A DNA stretch of 6,826 nucleotides from a bacterium. GTDB lineage: Bacteria; Tectomicrobia; Entotheonellia; Entotheonellales; Entotheonellaceae. The position numbers were made by a program, and so were the translations under genes. Location: the NCBI GenBank assembly GCA_027294925.1, contig JAPULM010000404.1, positions 1-6,826 of the forward strand, given 5' to 3'. Every line of letters starts with the position of its first letter. Positions within the stretch are counted from its first letter, which is position 1. The notes under the pieces were generated by a model. It saw nothing but the letters and a program-made list of their open reading frames with translations, did not search any database and had not been told where the DNA came from. Below are positions 1-5,823 of the stretch, piece by piece.

Positions 1-895
1 CGACGCCCATGCCGCCGCCGACATCTAGGTAATGCAGAGGCGCGCCCATTTTGATCAGTTCACAGTAAAAGCGCCCGGCTTCACGCAGACCGTCTTTAAT
101 GAAGCGGATATTCGAAATTTGACTGCCGAGATGAAAATGCAAGAGTTCGAAGGCGTCAAGGAGGTCGTGTTGGCGAAGGAAGGCCACCGCCTCAAGCAAT
201 TCTCGTGCGGATAGGCCAAACTTAGCATGGTCGCCGCCTGATGCTTCCCAACGACCGGCGCCACGCGTTGACAGTTTGGCGCGCATGCCTATGCGTGGTT
301 GAACATCAGTTTTATGCGCAATACGGGCAATGAGATCGAGTTCGCTCGGCTGCTCCACCACCAAAATAATGTGACACCCCATTTTACTACCTAACAGCGC
401 CGTTTCGATATAGGCTTCATCTTTATAACCGTTGCAGATGATCAGCGCTTCTGAGTCGTCAAGCATAGTCAGCACGGCTAAAAGCTCCGGCTTCGAGCCC
501 GCTTCGAGCCCATGATGATAAGGGGCACCAAATCGTACGACCTCTTCAACTACCTGACGCTCCTGGTTGACCTTGATGGGATAGACGCCGCGGTAGACGC
601 CTTGATAGCCATATGCCTCGATTGCGTTCTGAAATGCCTGGTTCAGTTCATCCAGACGGCTGCGCAGAATATCCGAGAAACGTAAGAGCAATGGTAGTCC
701 CACACCGCGCTGGCGCACCTCATCAACCAGGGCTTTGAGGTCGATGCTATGCCCATGCTGTCCAGGGGGCGTCATCACGATATGCCCTTGCTCATTAATC
801 TGAAAGTAATTGTTTCCCCAATCCCGGATGCCATACATTTCCACCGCATCCATTATGGTCCATGGTTTGGGAAGATGATTGCTTTTTATCCGCAT
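1..895 (-). CDS. speA: Biosynthetic arginine decarboxylase, N-terminal part (cut by left edge)
   Basis: SpeA is a PLP-dependent cytoplasmic enzyme that converts arginine to agmatine and CO2, the first step of the agmatine route to putrescine and other polyamines. The frame is open from an ATG at 895 to the window edge, giving about 298 residues; the E. coli enzyme has about 658, so a little under half is visible. Family landmarks appear in order: the WGNNY segment near residue 26, the Schiff-base lysine in YPIKVNQ (Lys108), GLEAGSKPEL, IICNGYKDE, the HFHLGSQ barrel motif and the glycine-rich DVGGGMGV, the PLP-phosphate site, at the cut end. This is the alanine-racemase-like barrel; the C-terminal beta domain is missing from view. 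No frameshift is seen. An in-frame ATG at 970 would add 25 residues, but they look unlike the family and have no good ribosome site, so 895 is preferred. It is divergent from the 1432 gene. Family assignment is very secure. Confidence 0.95.
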   Translation of the reverse strand, partial: MRIKSNHLPKPWTIMDAVEMYGIRDWGNNYFQINEQGHIVMTPPGQHGHSIDLKALVDEVRQRGVGLPLLLRFSDILRSRLDELNQAFQNAIEAYGYQGVYRGVYPIKVNQERQVVEEVVRFGAPYHHGLEAGSKPELLAVLTMLDDSEALIICNGYKDEAYIETALLGSKMGCHIILVVEQPSELDLIARIAHKTDVQPRIGMRAKLSTRGAGRWEASGGDHAKFGLSARELLEAVAFLRQHDLLDAFELLHFHLGSQISNIRFIKDGLREAGRFYCELIKMGAPLHYLDVGGGMGV

Positions 896-961
896 CGCAT
901 CACCATACCTATCTGCCTTACCAGATGATGCCCCAGTCGGACAAAAATCAGGCAAGGTCGT

Positions 962-989
962 ATTGTGCATAAAGTATTTTGAGTGTCAC
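962..989 (-). promoter_or_regulatory. Weak candidate promoter for speA
   Basis: On the minus strand GTGACA (989-984, five of six match to the -35 consensus) is followed after 16 bases by CACAAT (967-962, four of six). Transcription would begin near 955 and leave a leader of about 60 bases to the ATG at 895. It would also exclude the alternative ATG at 970, which supports the shorter SpeA. The -10 match is mediocre, so this is only a candidate. Confidence 0.3.
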
Positions 990-1052
990 AAGTCGGGGAA
1001 AATTACATCATAAATAAGACTTTTGCAAGTGTTTCGTTGTTATGCGCATCAG

Positions 1053-1093
1053 GTCTCATATTTGAGACGTATCTTACCGATGAGACATTGTCT
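1053..1093. promoter_or_regulatory. TGAGAC inverted-repeat cluster, possible operator or enhancer site
   Basis: A perfect 6-bp dyad, GTCTCA (1053-1058) and TGAGAC (1063-1068) around TATT, is followed by a second TGAGAC (1081-1086) exactly 18 bases after the previous copy. That copy is itself followed by ATT and GTCT (1090-1093), giving an AGAC-N3-GTCT dyad. Two related dyads less than two helical turns apart look like paired sites for a dimeric regulator. The cluster lies about 270 bases upstream of the sigma-54-type promoter at 1342 and about 160 bases upstream of the speA start on the other strand, so it could serve either gene. The cognate protein is unknown. Confidence 0.4.
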
Positions 1094-1341
1094 AAATCGT
1101 AGGCTACCATTTTGCTCAAGCGCTTTTGTGTCAGAATCATGACGCGAGTGGCAAAATGCTTGACAAGTGCAAGAGGCTGTTATGTTCACTGCTCACCCAG
1201 CAGTGTTTTCCTCGAACATATATACGAGGCGATAATAAAAGCCGGTGTGATGCAGCCGTGTATTAAACGCTTACCAATAGTCCCTTGAATGGTATCCGTC
1301 AAGCATGCCTATATTGTGTAGTCGTTTTCGTTTTGAGTGAT

Positions 1342-1357
1342 TGGCATAGAAATTGCC
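1342..1357 (+). promoter_or_regulatory. Sigma-54 (RpoN)-type -24/-12 promoter
   Basis: TGGCATAGAAATTGCC keeps the invariant GG (1343-1344) and GC (1355-1356) with the correct 12-base offset, and matches the TGGCA and TTGC parts of the consensus. Transcription would start near 1368, giving a leader of about 64 bases to the GTG start at 1432. Sigma-54 promoters need an AAA+ activator bound upstream; the inverted repeats at 1053-1093 are the only obvious candidate sites, although rather distant. Chance matches of this quality do occur, so expression data would settle it. Confidence 0.55.
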
Positions 1358-1431
1358 CTGGTATCTGCTGCATCGTTATTTAAACTGAATATGCCGTGCT
1401 TCAGCGATGTACTAATGAAGGAGACCGTATT

Positions 1432-1650
1432 GTGCTATCAGCCGCGCAAGCTATGACGAAAACTGGGACGCAAGCACCAAGTCAGCAAGCCCCTATTATC
1501 ACAACATTATATGATCTCATTGCTGCTCTCAATGAAGATGTTGAGGTAGGTGAGGAAAATGTGGTGACGGCGGCAGTGGTTCACCTTTGTCATTCGGGCC
1601 GTCTTCGCTTCCTCGATGACCCAAGAGATATCGAGATTGATTGCACCTAA
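1432..1650 (+). CDS. Small conserved-looking protein of unknown function (72 aa)
   Basis: I do not recognise a named family. The GTG at 1432 is chosen because GAAGGAGA lies about 7 bases upstream (1417-1424), an excellent ribosome site; an in-frame GTG at 1396 lacks one. Residues 1-22 are polar and Gln/Thr/Ser-rich, probably flexible. Residues from about 23 on form a compact segment with predicted helices (TLYDLIAALNED, then ENVVTAAVVHLCHSGRL) ending in an acidic strand-like tail (RFLDDPRDIEID). The helix, helix, GRLRF pattern resembles a small winged-helix-like or adaptor fold, but that is only an impression. There is no signal peptide or membrane segment, so it is likely cytoplasmic. A sigma-54-type promoter precedes it. 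No tightly linked partner gene follows: the next coding candidate begins 355 bases later. Confidence 0.75.
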   Translation: MLSAAQAMTKTGTQAPSQQAPIITTLYDLIAALNEDVEVGEENVVTAAVVHLCHSGRLRFLDDPRDIEIDCT

Positions 1651-1896
1651 AAATGACGCTTTATGACATACTAGATGACCGTCGATCGGCTACTTTTCGG
1701 CATCTTATTTCTGCCCGGGGCTGAGCACGGCCGAAGGCGTATCGATAGGGTGGTGTCATGGCTACAAAGTCGTCTCCATGTGCATTGTCTGCCCTTGATG
1801 TTGTTATCTTTACCTCTGGCTACTTAGTTGGTTGTCGTTGCCCTCTGCTGGTGCTTCACTGTTCTGCATCCATCCGATCTCCCTCCAAATATCTTT

Positions 1897-1913
1897 GATA
1901 AAAGTTTTTTATC
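1897..1913. repeat. AT-rich perfect hairpin
   Basis: GATAAAA (1897-1903) and TTTTATC (1907-1913) form a perfect 7-bp stem with a 3-base loop. The stem has only two G:C-type ends and is too weak for a classical terminator. It sits just upstream of the candidate -35 at 1917, so an operator role is possible but unproven. Confidence 0.35.
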
Positions 1914-1916
1914 CAG

Positions 1917-1945
1917 TTTTCACTGTCCCAAGCATGCCTTATACT
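1917..1945 (+). promoter_or_regulatory. Candidate sigma-70 promoter for the larC cluster
   Basis: A good -10 TATACT (1940-1945) is preceded 17 bases upstream by a poor -35, TTTTCA (1917-1922). Transcription would begin near 1952, about 54 bases before the ATG at 2006 and about 215 bases before larC. The spacer ends in CAAGCATGCCT, which also precedes an AT-rich TATATT at 1310-1315. No better promoter is visible ahead of larC. Confidence 0.4.
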
Positions 1946-2005
1946 GCAAGTATCTTCACCTGGTTTTATTTAACGTAAAAGTTAGGGGATTGGCCGGAGG
2001 GCATC

Positions 2006-2119
2006 ATGCAGCACTTTATCTGGCTGACGGTAATTGTCATAGCATTTGGGAGCGATTGGTCGGACCTGCCGGCGGATACCTTGAGTCAATACGAACAGTA
2101 TGATAGGTTCCCTCTATGA
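2006..2119 (+). CDS. Possible small membrane or leader peptide (37 aa) ahead of larC
   Basis: An ATG at 2006 follows CCGGAGGG (ribosome site at about 6 bases spacing) and opens a 37-codon frame ending in TGA at 2117-2119, 47 bases before larC. Residues 3-14 (HFIWLTVIVIAF) form one strongly hydrophobic segment; the rest is acidic and polar (SDWSDLPAD, then QYEQYDRF). This fits a tiny single-pass membrane protein, a signal-anchored peptide, or a translated leader of the larC transcript. I recognise no family. Support is limited to the ribosome site, the position between the promoter candidate and larC, and the amphipathic layout; a chance frame remains possible. Confidence 0.4.
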   Translation: MQHFIWLTVIVIAFGSDWSDLPADTLSQYEQYDRFPL

Positions 2120-2166
2120 TAGCCTAGACACAGAAGTTGAGCAATCAGGGAGAAGGTAAGCTGATC

Positions 2167-2937
2167 ATGCGAATCGCCTATTTTGACAGTTTTTCCGGGG
2201 TTAGTGGTGATATGACTTTGGGCGCACTGGTAGATGCAGGTGTCAATCTTACTCTGTTGCGGGATGAACTCGCTAAATTACCGGTGACCGGATACCGTTT
2301 GGATGCCAATGTTGTCAAGCGTAGTAGCCTACGTGGAATTAAAGTCGATGTGGTGGTGGAAGAGGCCCAGCCGGCTCGTAAATATATTGATATCGTGGCC
2401 ATGATTGAAGAGAGTGATCTCGATGCTGGGGTGCAAAAACAAGCGCTGGCGATTTTTCGCCGCCTTGGTGAGGCGGAGTCGCATTTACATAACGAACCGC
2501 TCGAAACGGTGCACTTTCACGAAGTTGGAGCGGTTGATTCGATTGTTGACGTGGTGGGTGCTGTTATTGGCTTACACGCGCTCGGCGTCTCGGCGGTAAT
2601 GTCGTCGCCGATTAATGTCGGTTCTGGGACCGTGCGTACGTCACATGGGGTATTGCCGGTGCCTGCACCGGCTACGTTAGAACTGCTTAAAGGCTGCCCG
2701 TCTTATGCCGGTGATATTCGGATGGAATTAACCACCCCAACCGGTGCAGCTATTGTGACCACACTTGCCGAGCGCTTTGGGCCGTTACCGTTTATGCAAA
2801 TTGAAAACGTCGGCTATGGCGCCGGTCGGCGAGATTTCCCCGGGGTGCCGAATCTGCTGCGTTTGATCTTGGGTGAATTGGCAGATGAAAAGACTGTAGG
2901 GGATGACGCGGACCATCCTCACCATCATCATCACTGA
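2167..2937 (+). CDS. larC: LarC1-type nickel insertion protein (nickel-pincer nucleotide cofactor synthesis)
   Basis: LarC is the cytoplasmic CTP-dependent cyclometallase that puts nickel into the pincer nucleotide made by LarB and LarE, the cofactor of LarA-type hydroxyacid racemases. The 256-residue product shows the LarC (DUF111) landmarks: YFDSFSGVSGDM at 5-16, VHFHEVGAVDSIVD at 115-128, HGVLPVPAPAT at 160-170, ELTTPTGAA at 187-195 and GYGAGRRDFPG from 216. The ATG at 2167 is chosen because GGGAGAAGG precedes it and the family begins at this point; an in-frame TTG at 2137 is less likely. The protein stops where LarC1 ends in Lactobacillus plantarum, and it closes with DHPHHHHH, a probable metal-binding tail. 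The LarC2 domain (usual full length about 400 residues) is absent, and only 91 bases separate the stop from the next gene. It leads a likely operon with the lactonase and fabI. Family is secure; activity without LarC2 is uncertain. Confidence 0.9.
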   Translation: MRIAYFDSFSGVSGDMTLGALVDAGVNLTLLRDELAKLPVTGYRLDANVVKRSSLRGIKVDVVVEEAQPARKYIDIVAMIEESDLDAGVQKQALAIFRRLGEAESHLHNEPLETVHFHEVGAVDSIVDVVGAVIGLHALGVSAVMSSPINVGSGTVRTSHGVLPVPAPATLELLKGCPSYAGDIRMELTTPTGAAIVTTLAERFGPLPFMQIENVGYGAGRRDFPGVPNLLRLILGELADEKTVGDDADHPHHHHH

Positions 2938-2967
2938 TGCTGAGTGGAAAAGCGATAAGCCAGGTAT

Positions 2968-2996
2968 ACACAAGCCGGGTTAGGCAATCCTTGTGT
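2968..2996. repeat. Inverted repeat between larC and the lactonase gene
   Basis: ACACAAG (2968-2974) and CTTGTGT (2990-2996) form a perfect 7-bp stem around a 15-base loop, centred about 45 bases after the larC stop. There is no following U-run, so it is a poor intrinsic terminator. A transcript-stabilising hairpin or a weak attenuator between the two genes is equally possible. Confidence 0.4.
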
Positions 2997-3028
2997 GCGG
3001 TGCGGAAACCTGAGAGAGGAGAGATGCG

Positions 3029-3895
3029 ATGAGCAATGCAATATCCGGGATTTTAGAAACCACCGAGGCTGAGCGTCTGGCGGCCGGTTTTCAATTTACG
3101 GAAGGGCCCATCTGGCATCCTGATGGTTTTTATTACTTTGTTGATTTGCGGCTGAGTCGGCTGCATCGGATCGTACCAGGGCAGGCGCCGGAGGTGGTGC
3201 GGCAGCAGACAGGTGAGGGTAATGGCACGACCTTTGATTTGCAGGGGCGCTTGCTGATGTGTGAAGGTGGTCACGGACGCGTTACGCGTATGGACTCGCG
3301 TGGTAATGTTGAACCATTGGCGGAACGTTATGAGGGGAAATGTTTTAATCGACCTAACGATGTGATTTGTAAATCTGACGGTAGCATTTATTTTACTGAC
3401 CCTGGCCTCCGAGTGCCTTTTGAGAAACGGGAATTGGCCTATTCCGGCGTCTATCGGGTGGCGCCTGATGGCGTCATTGCCTTGGTAGCGGACTGCGAAT
3501 ATCCAAACGGCTTGGCGTTTTCACCCGATGAGCAAACGCTTTATGTAGCGAATACGCGTTGGGGACAGTACATACATGCCTTGCAGCTTGAATCGGATGG
3601 CGTGACGCTCAAACGCCGCTATATCTTTGCAGATATGTCGTCTGAAGAAACAGATGGTGTGCCTGATGGTATGAAAGTCGATGTTGAGGGGCGTGTGTAT
3701 TGCACTGGACCTGGCGGTACATGGGTGTTCGAACCTGATGGTACGAAGCTGGGGATTATTCGCACGCCGGAAATCCCTGCTAATCTGTGCTTTGGCGGTT
3801 CTGATAGGCGGACGTTGTTTTTTACGGCTCGTACGTCGATATACACCTTACGCGTGAAGACGCCAGGTCGGTCGCACCCCTTATTCGCATCATAA
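3029..3895 (+). CDS. SMP-30/gluconolactonase-family lactone hydrolase
   Basis: This family of six-bladed beta-propeller, divalent-metal enzymes hydrolyses sugar lactones (glucono-, gulono-, xylono-) to the open aldonic acids, or acts on other lactones. The 288-residue length is typical. The four expected metal ligands are visible: Glu25 in TEGPIW, Asn110 in RPNDV, Asn160 in YPNGLAFS and Asp213 in PDGMKVD. Repeated blade motifs (GSIYFTDP, QTLYVANT, RTLFFTAR) run through the chain. There is no signal peptide, so it should be cytoplasmic. The start is supported by GAGGAGA just upstream. It lies 91 bases after larC and 64 before fabI on the same strand, consistent with co-transcription. The exact substrate cannot be read from sequence; neighbouring LarC and a downstream hydroxyacid dehydrogenase suggest sugar-acid or hydroxyacid metabolism, which is inference. 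Confidence 0.88.
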   Translation: MSNAISGILETTEAERLAAGFQFTEGPIWHPDGFYYFVDLRLSRLHRIVPGQAPEVVRQQTGEGNGTTFDLQGRLLMCEGGHGRVTRMDSRGNVEPLAERYEGKCFNRPNDVICKSDGSIYFTDPGLRVPFEKRELAYSGVYRVAPDGVIALVADCEYPNGLAFSPDEQTLYVANTRWGQYIHALQLESDGVTLKRRYIFADMSSEETDGVPDGMKVDVEGRVYCTGPGGTWVFEPDGTKLGIIRTPEIPANLCFGGSDRRTLFFTARTSIYTLRVKTPGRSHPLFAS

Positions 3896-3914
3896 TCTAG
3901 GTTAATCTTCGGCC

Positions 3915-3925
3915 TGAGACGGTCT
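3915..3925. promoter_or_regulatory. TGAGAC-type dyad upstream of fabI
   Basis: TGAGACGGTCT contains the same TGAGAC hexamer seen three times at 1053-1086, here as AGAC-G-GTCT, 35 bases before the fabI ATG. The half-site spacing differs from the 1053-1093 dyads, so a shared regulator is only a possibility. Confidence 0.2.
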
Positions 3926-3959
3926 TCATCCGGTTGCTCTAATCTTGGAGAAATGTCAT

Positions 3960-4736
3960 ATGGATGCCTTAAATCTTGGCGGGCGCACGGCTCTTGTGTT
4001 AGGTGTTGCAAACCGTTGGTCCATTGCTTATGCGATTGCCGATCTTTTGCAGGCGCACGGTGTCCGGTTAGCGGTGACGTATCAAAACGAACGTGTCAAA
4101 GACGAGGTGTATAAACTGACGCGTGATTGGGATAATGTTTTGATTATGCCATGTGAGTTGACGGATGAGGCTCAGGTTGAAGCGGTGTTTAAACGCCTTG
4201 GAGCAGAATTTGGGCAACTTAATTATCTTGTCCATTGCATTGCTTTTGCTAAACGAGAGGACCTAAAAGGCGAATTTCGCAATGTCTCGAGGAGTGGGTT
4301 TCAAACCGCGATGGACATCAGCGCCTACACATTGATTGCGGCAGCTCGCCATGCGGCCCCTCTGATGCCGGCGGCACAAAGCAGTATATTGACGCTGACC
4401 TACATGGCGAGCGAACGCGTGGTACCTAATTATAATGTGATGGCGTTAGCCAAAGCGGCCTTGGAGAATAGCGTGCGCTACTTGGCCAATGATCTTGGAC
4501 CACAAGGTATTCGGGTCAATGCTATTTCTGCTGGACCGGTCCGTACGGCATCGGCACGGGCTATCACAGGGTTTACCGGCATGTTGAAACAACACGCTGA
4601 AAAGACACCGTTGCGACGCAACATTACTGTTGAAGAGGTTGGCAAAGCCGCCCTGTATTTGTGTAGTGACCTGGCGAGCGGGGTGACCGGAACGGTGCAT
4701 TTTGTTGATGCGGGTTATCATATCTTGGGGGCCTAA
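3960..4736 (+). CDS. fabI: Enoyl-[acyl-carrier-protein] reductase, FabI type
   Basis: FabI performs the last step of each fatty-acid elongation round, reducing trans-2-enoyl-ACP with NADH (or NADPH) in the cytoplasm. The 258-residue length matches the family (E. coli 262). Visible motifs are the cofactor-binding GVANRWSIAYAIA at 15-27, YQNERVK near 41, HCIAFAKRED near 92, and the catalytic set Tyr148, Tyr158 and Lys165 in TYMASERVVPNYNVMALAKA, followed by RVNAISAGPVRT. These separate FabI from ordinary FabG-type short-chain reductases. Residue 95 is Ala where E. coli has Gly93, as in several other natural FabIs. The ATG at 3960 is chosen because GGAG lies about 10 bases upstream; an in-frame TTG at 3945 would overlap that site. 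It is the third gene of the larC-led run and converges on the HD gene. I cannot tell whether it is the housekeeping copy or a paralogue. Confidence 0.9.
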   Translation: MDALNLGGRTALVLGVANRWSIAYAIADLLQAHGVRLAVTYQNERVKDEVYKLTRDWDNVLIMPCELTDEAQVEAVFKRLGAEFGQLNYLVHCIAFAKREDLKGEFRNVSRSGFQTAMDISAYTLIAAARHAAPLMPAAQSSILTLTYMASERVVPNYNVMALAKAALENSVRYLANDLGPQGIRVNAISAGPVRTASARAITGFTGMLKQHAEKTPLRRNITVEEVGKAALYLCSDLASGVTGTVHFVDAGYHILGA

Positions 4737-4744
4737 TACAGGCC
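4730..4744. terminator. Weak candidate terminator hairpin at the fabI stop
   Basis: GGCCT (4730-4734) and AGGCC (4740-4744) form a 5-bp GC-rich stem with a 5-base loop, overlapping the fabI TAA. No U-run follows on either strand. The 68 bases between the convergent stops at 4736 and 4805 hold no better terminator, so this is a tentative call. Confidence 0.3.
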
Positions 4745-4804
4745 GAGTCTGTTGCGCCTGGGAGGCGAGTGACCGTTTGGGTGGAGACTGAGGCCGATTC
4801 AGGG

Positions 4805-5653
4805 CTAGAGCCTGGTGAGCACAGGGGAGTCGCGGTGCTCGACAGTAAAAATGTGCGCGTAAAGATTGGCGATCCACTGTTTGCCTTCTTGGGTGACGCG
4901 TAGATGTCGTAAACCGTCTTGAATATAGGGGGAAACGACATCCCAAAAGAAGGTTGCGTAGTCGTTGCGTAAATCGGATGGCGTGTTATAGCCAAGAACA
5001 GTATTGGTGCCAGTTTCTTCAAATTCGTAGAAGAGGGCTGCCAGTTTCTGGAGATAATGCGGATCAGCAAGCTGTCCTATTAGATCTGCAGCGCGTACCA
5101 GGCCAGGATAGTCTCTGGTGCCTTGCTGATCGTTGTTGTCAGGAACCGGGAAGCGTGTTCGCTCCATATTTTTAACGACGATTTCGGCGTTGATTATCTG
5201 ATGATCACTGAAGCGTTCGCGGATAAAGAGTTCTCCACGATCGACGTGGTAGGGCGCCAGAAACGCGTCGGTCGCGCCACAGGGTGAGGAGATCGTTTCG
5301 CCATTGTGGCCAATAACATAGCGGTCGGGCAGATCATCTCGACAGACGCCACGAATGTAGCCAATATCATGACACAGTAGTGAAATGATAAAGTGCAACC
5401 AGTCGTGCGGGGTGACACGTCCGTTGCGTAAATGTTTCCCTTTAAGAATTTCTTGGCCGACCAGGGTTACCATAACCGTGTGTTCGACATTATGGTAGAG
5501 GGCATCGCTATTGGCGATGTTTTCTAACGCCATGCGACCCGCCCATCCGATGATACCGGCATAATCCGGGTCAATATCACTGTAGGTCCGCCGATATTCT
5601 TGTTGTAGTCGTTCGACGAAGGCATCGATGAGCAGTGTTGTTGGATTAAACAT
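4805..5653 (-). CDS. HD-domain metal-dependent phosphohydrolase, PDE-like
   Basis: The 282-residue product has HD-superfamily metal ligands arranged as in cyclic-nucleotide-phosphodiesterase-like members: YHNVEHT (His54, His58), LLCHDIGY (His95, Asp96) and a downstream Asp190 in RAADLIGQL. Other strong blocks are GATDAFLAPYHVDRGELFIRE (from about 126) and FYEFEETGTN. From memory, very similar proteins are annotated in cyanobacteria as metal-dependent phosphohydrolases of unknown substrate. No signal peptide or membrane segment is seen, so it is probably cytoplasmic; there is no sensor or GGDEF domain. The ATG at 5653 follows AGAAG, a modest ribosome site. It ends convergently with fabI. It sits downstream of a decayed transporter on the same strand and appears monocistronic. 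Phosphodiester or phosphomonoester hydrolysis is inferred from the family; the nucleotide specificity is unknown. Confidence 0.85.
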   Translation of the reverse strand: MFNPTTLLIDAFVERLQQEYRRTYSDIDPDYAGIIGWAGRMALENIANSDALYHNVEHTVMVTLVGQEILKGKHLRNGRVTPHDWLHFIISLLCHDIGYIRGVCRDDLPDRYVIGHNGETISSPCGATDAFLAPYHVDRGELFIRERFSDHQIINAEIVVKNMERTRFPVPDNNDQQGTRDYPGLVRAADLIGQLADPHYLQKLAALFYEFEETGTNTVLGYNTPSDLRNDYATFFWDVVSPYIQDGLRHLRVTQEGKQWIANLYAHIFTVEHRDSPVLTRL

Positions 5654-5823
5654 TCATGTTCTTCTATGACGAGAGAACACGCTGTGTGATTTGGTAAGGC
5701 GACGAGGACAGCATACGCCGTAAACCGTCACACAACAGAAGTGCCTGTTCAGCATACAAGCATACAGTTGTACAGCTTCTTATCGGAAGACGTTACCCCA
5801 AACTTAAAGGCGCAGAAGTCTCA

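Larger units (their letters stand above)
896..1431. other. Divergent intergenic region between speA and the small gene at 1432
   Basis: About 535 bases without a convincing gene, AT-richer than the flanking coding DNA. It contains the candidate speA promoter, a TGAGAC inverted-repeat cluster (1053-1093) and a sigma-54-type promoter (1342-1357), each listed separately. Smaller things seen are a palindrome ATGCGCAT at 1042-1049, a TTGACA box at 1160-1165 with only a poor -10 (TATGTT at 15 bases spacing), and a 5-bp stem CCTCG/CGAGG at 1210-1214 and 1225-1229 around an AT-rich 10-base loop. The only plus-strand reading frames are very short. Divergent control of speA and the 1432 gene is inferred from gene orientation. 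Confidence 0.6.
1651..2005. other. Gene-poor stretch between the 72-aa gene and the larC cluster
   Basis: I see no gene I can defend here. Just after the 1650 stop lies an imperfect hairpin, TTCGGC (1696-1701) pairing with GCCGAA (1730-1735) around a GC-rich core (GCCCGGGGC, 1713-1721). It could end the upstream transcript, although there is no U-run. Further on are an AT-rich hairpin (1897-1913) and a candidate promoter (1917-1945), listed separately. Short frames at 1758-1898 and 1828-2103 lack coding character. Confidence 0.5.

Noticed and set aside
32..264. Short frames on both strands near the left edge
   Set aside because: They overlap the securely identified SpeA coding frame.
1182..1235. 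17-residue plus-strand frame with an AGAGG upstream
   Set aside because: Too short to support and not adjacent to a gene; the following 196 bases carry their own promoter.
1758..1898. 46-residue plus-strand frame from ATG
   Set aside because: Weak ribosome site and Ser/Cys/Leu-rich sequence without coding character or recognisable family.
1828..2103. 91-residue plus-strand frame from a TTG
   Set aside because: No ribosome site, Cys/His-rich random-looking composition, and it overlaps the candidate promoter and the better-supported 37-residue frame.
2914..2937. C-terminal HHHHH of LarC as an engineered His tag or vector contamination
   Set aside because: Only five consecutive His follow a native-looking HP, there is no vector or linker sequence, and normal chromosomal DNA with the next gene follows. 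His-rich segments are common in LarC proteins.
2880..3028. Programmed frameshift joining larC to a LarC2 frame, as in Lactobacillus
   Set aside because: There is no strong slippery heptamer near 2887, and the next gene begins 91 bases after the stop, leaving no room for a LarC2 of more than 100 residues.
3619..4011. Minus-strand 130-residue frame
   Set aside because: It is antisense to the end of the lactonase gene and the start of fabI, with no family features.
4239..4248. FabI residue 95 Ala as an acquired triclosan-resistance change (E. coli Gly93 position)
   Set aside because: Several naturally triclosan-sensitive FabIs, such as that of Staphylococcus aureus, also have Ala here, so it is ordinary family variation.
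4446..5070. Minus-strand frames of 166 and 148 residues
   Set aside because: They lie in other frames over fabI and the HD gene, both of which have clear family motifs; the composition (Arg/Ser/Pro/Thr-rich) is typical of shadow frames.
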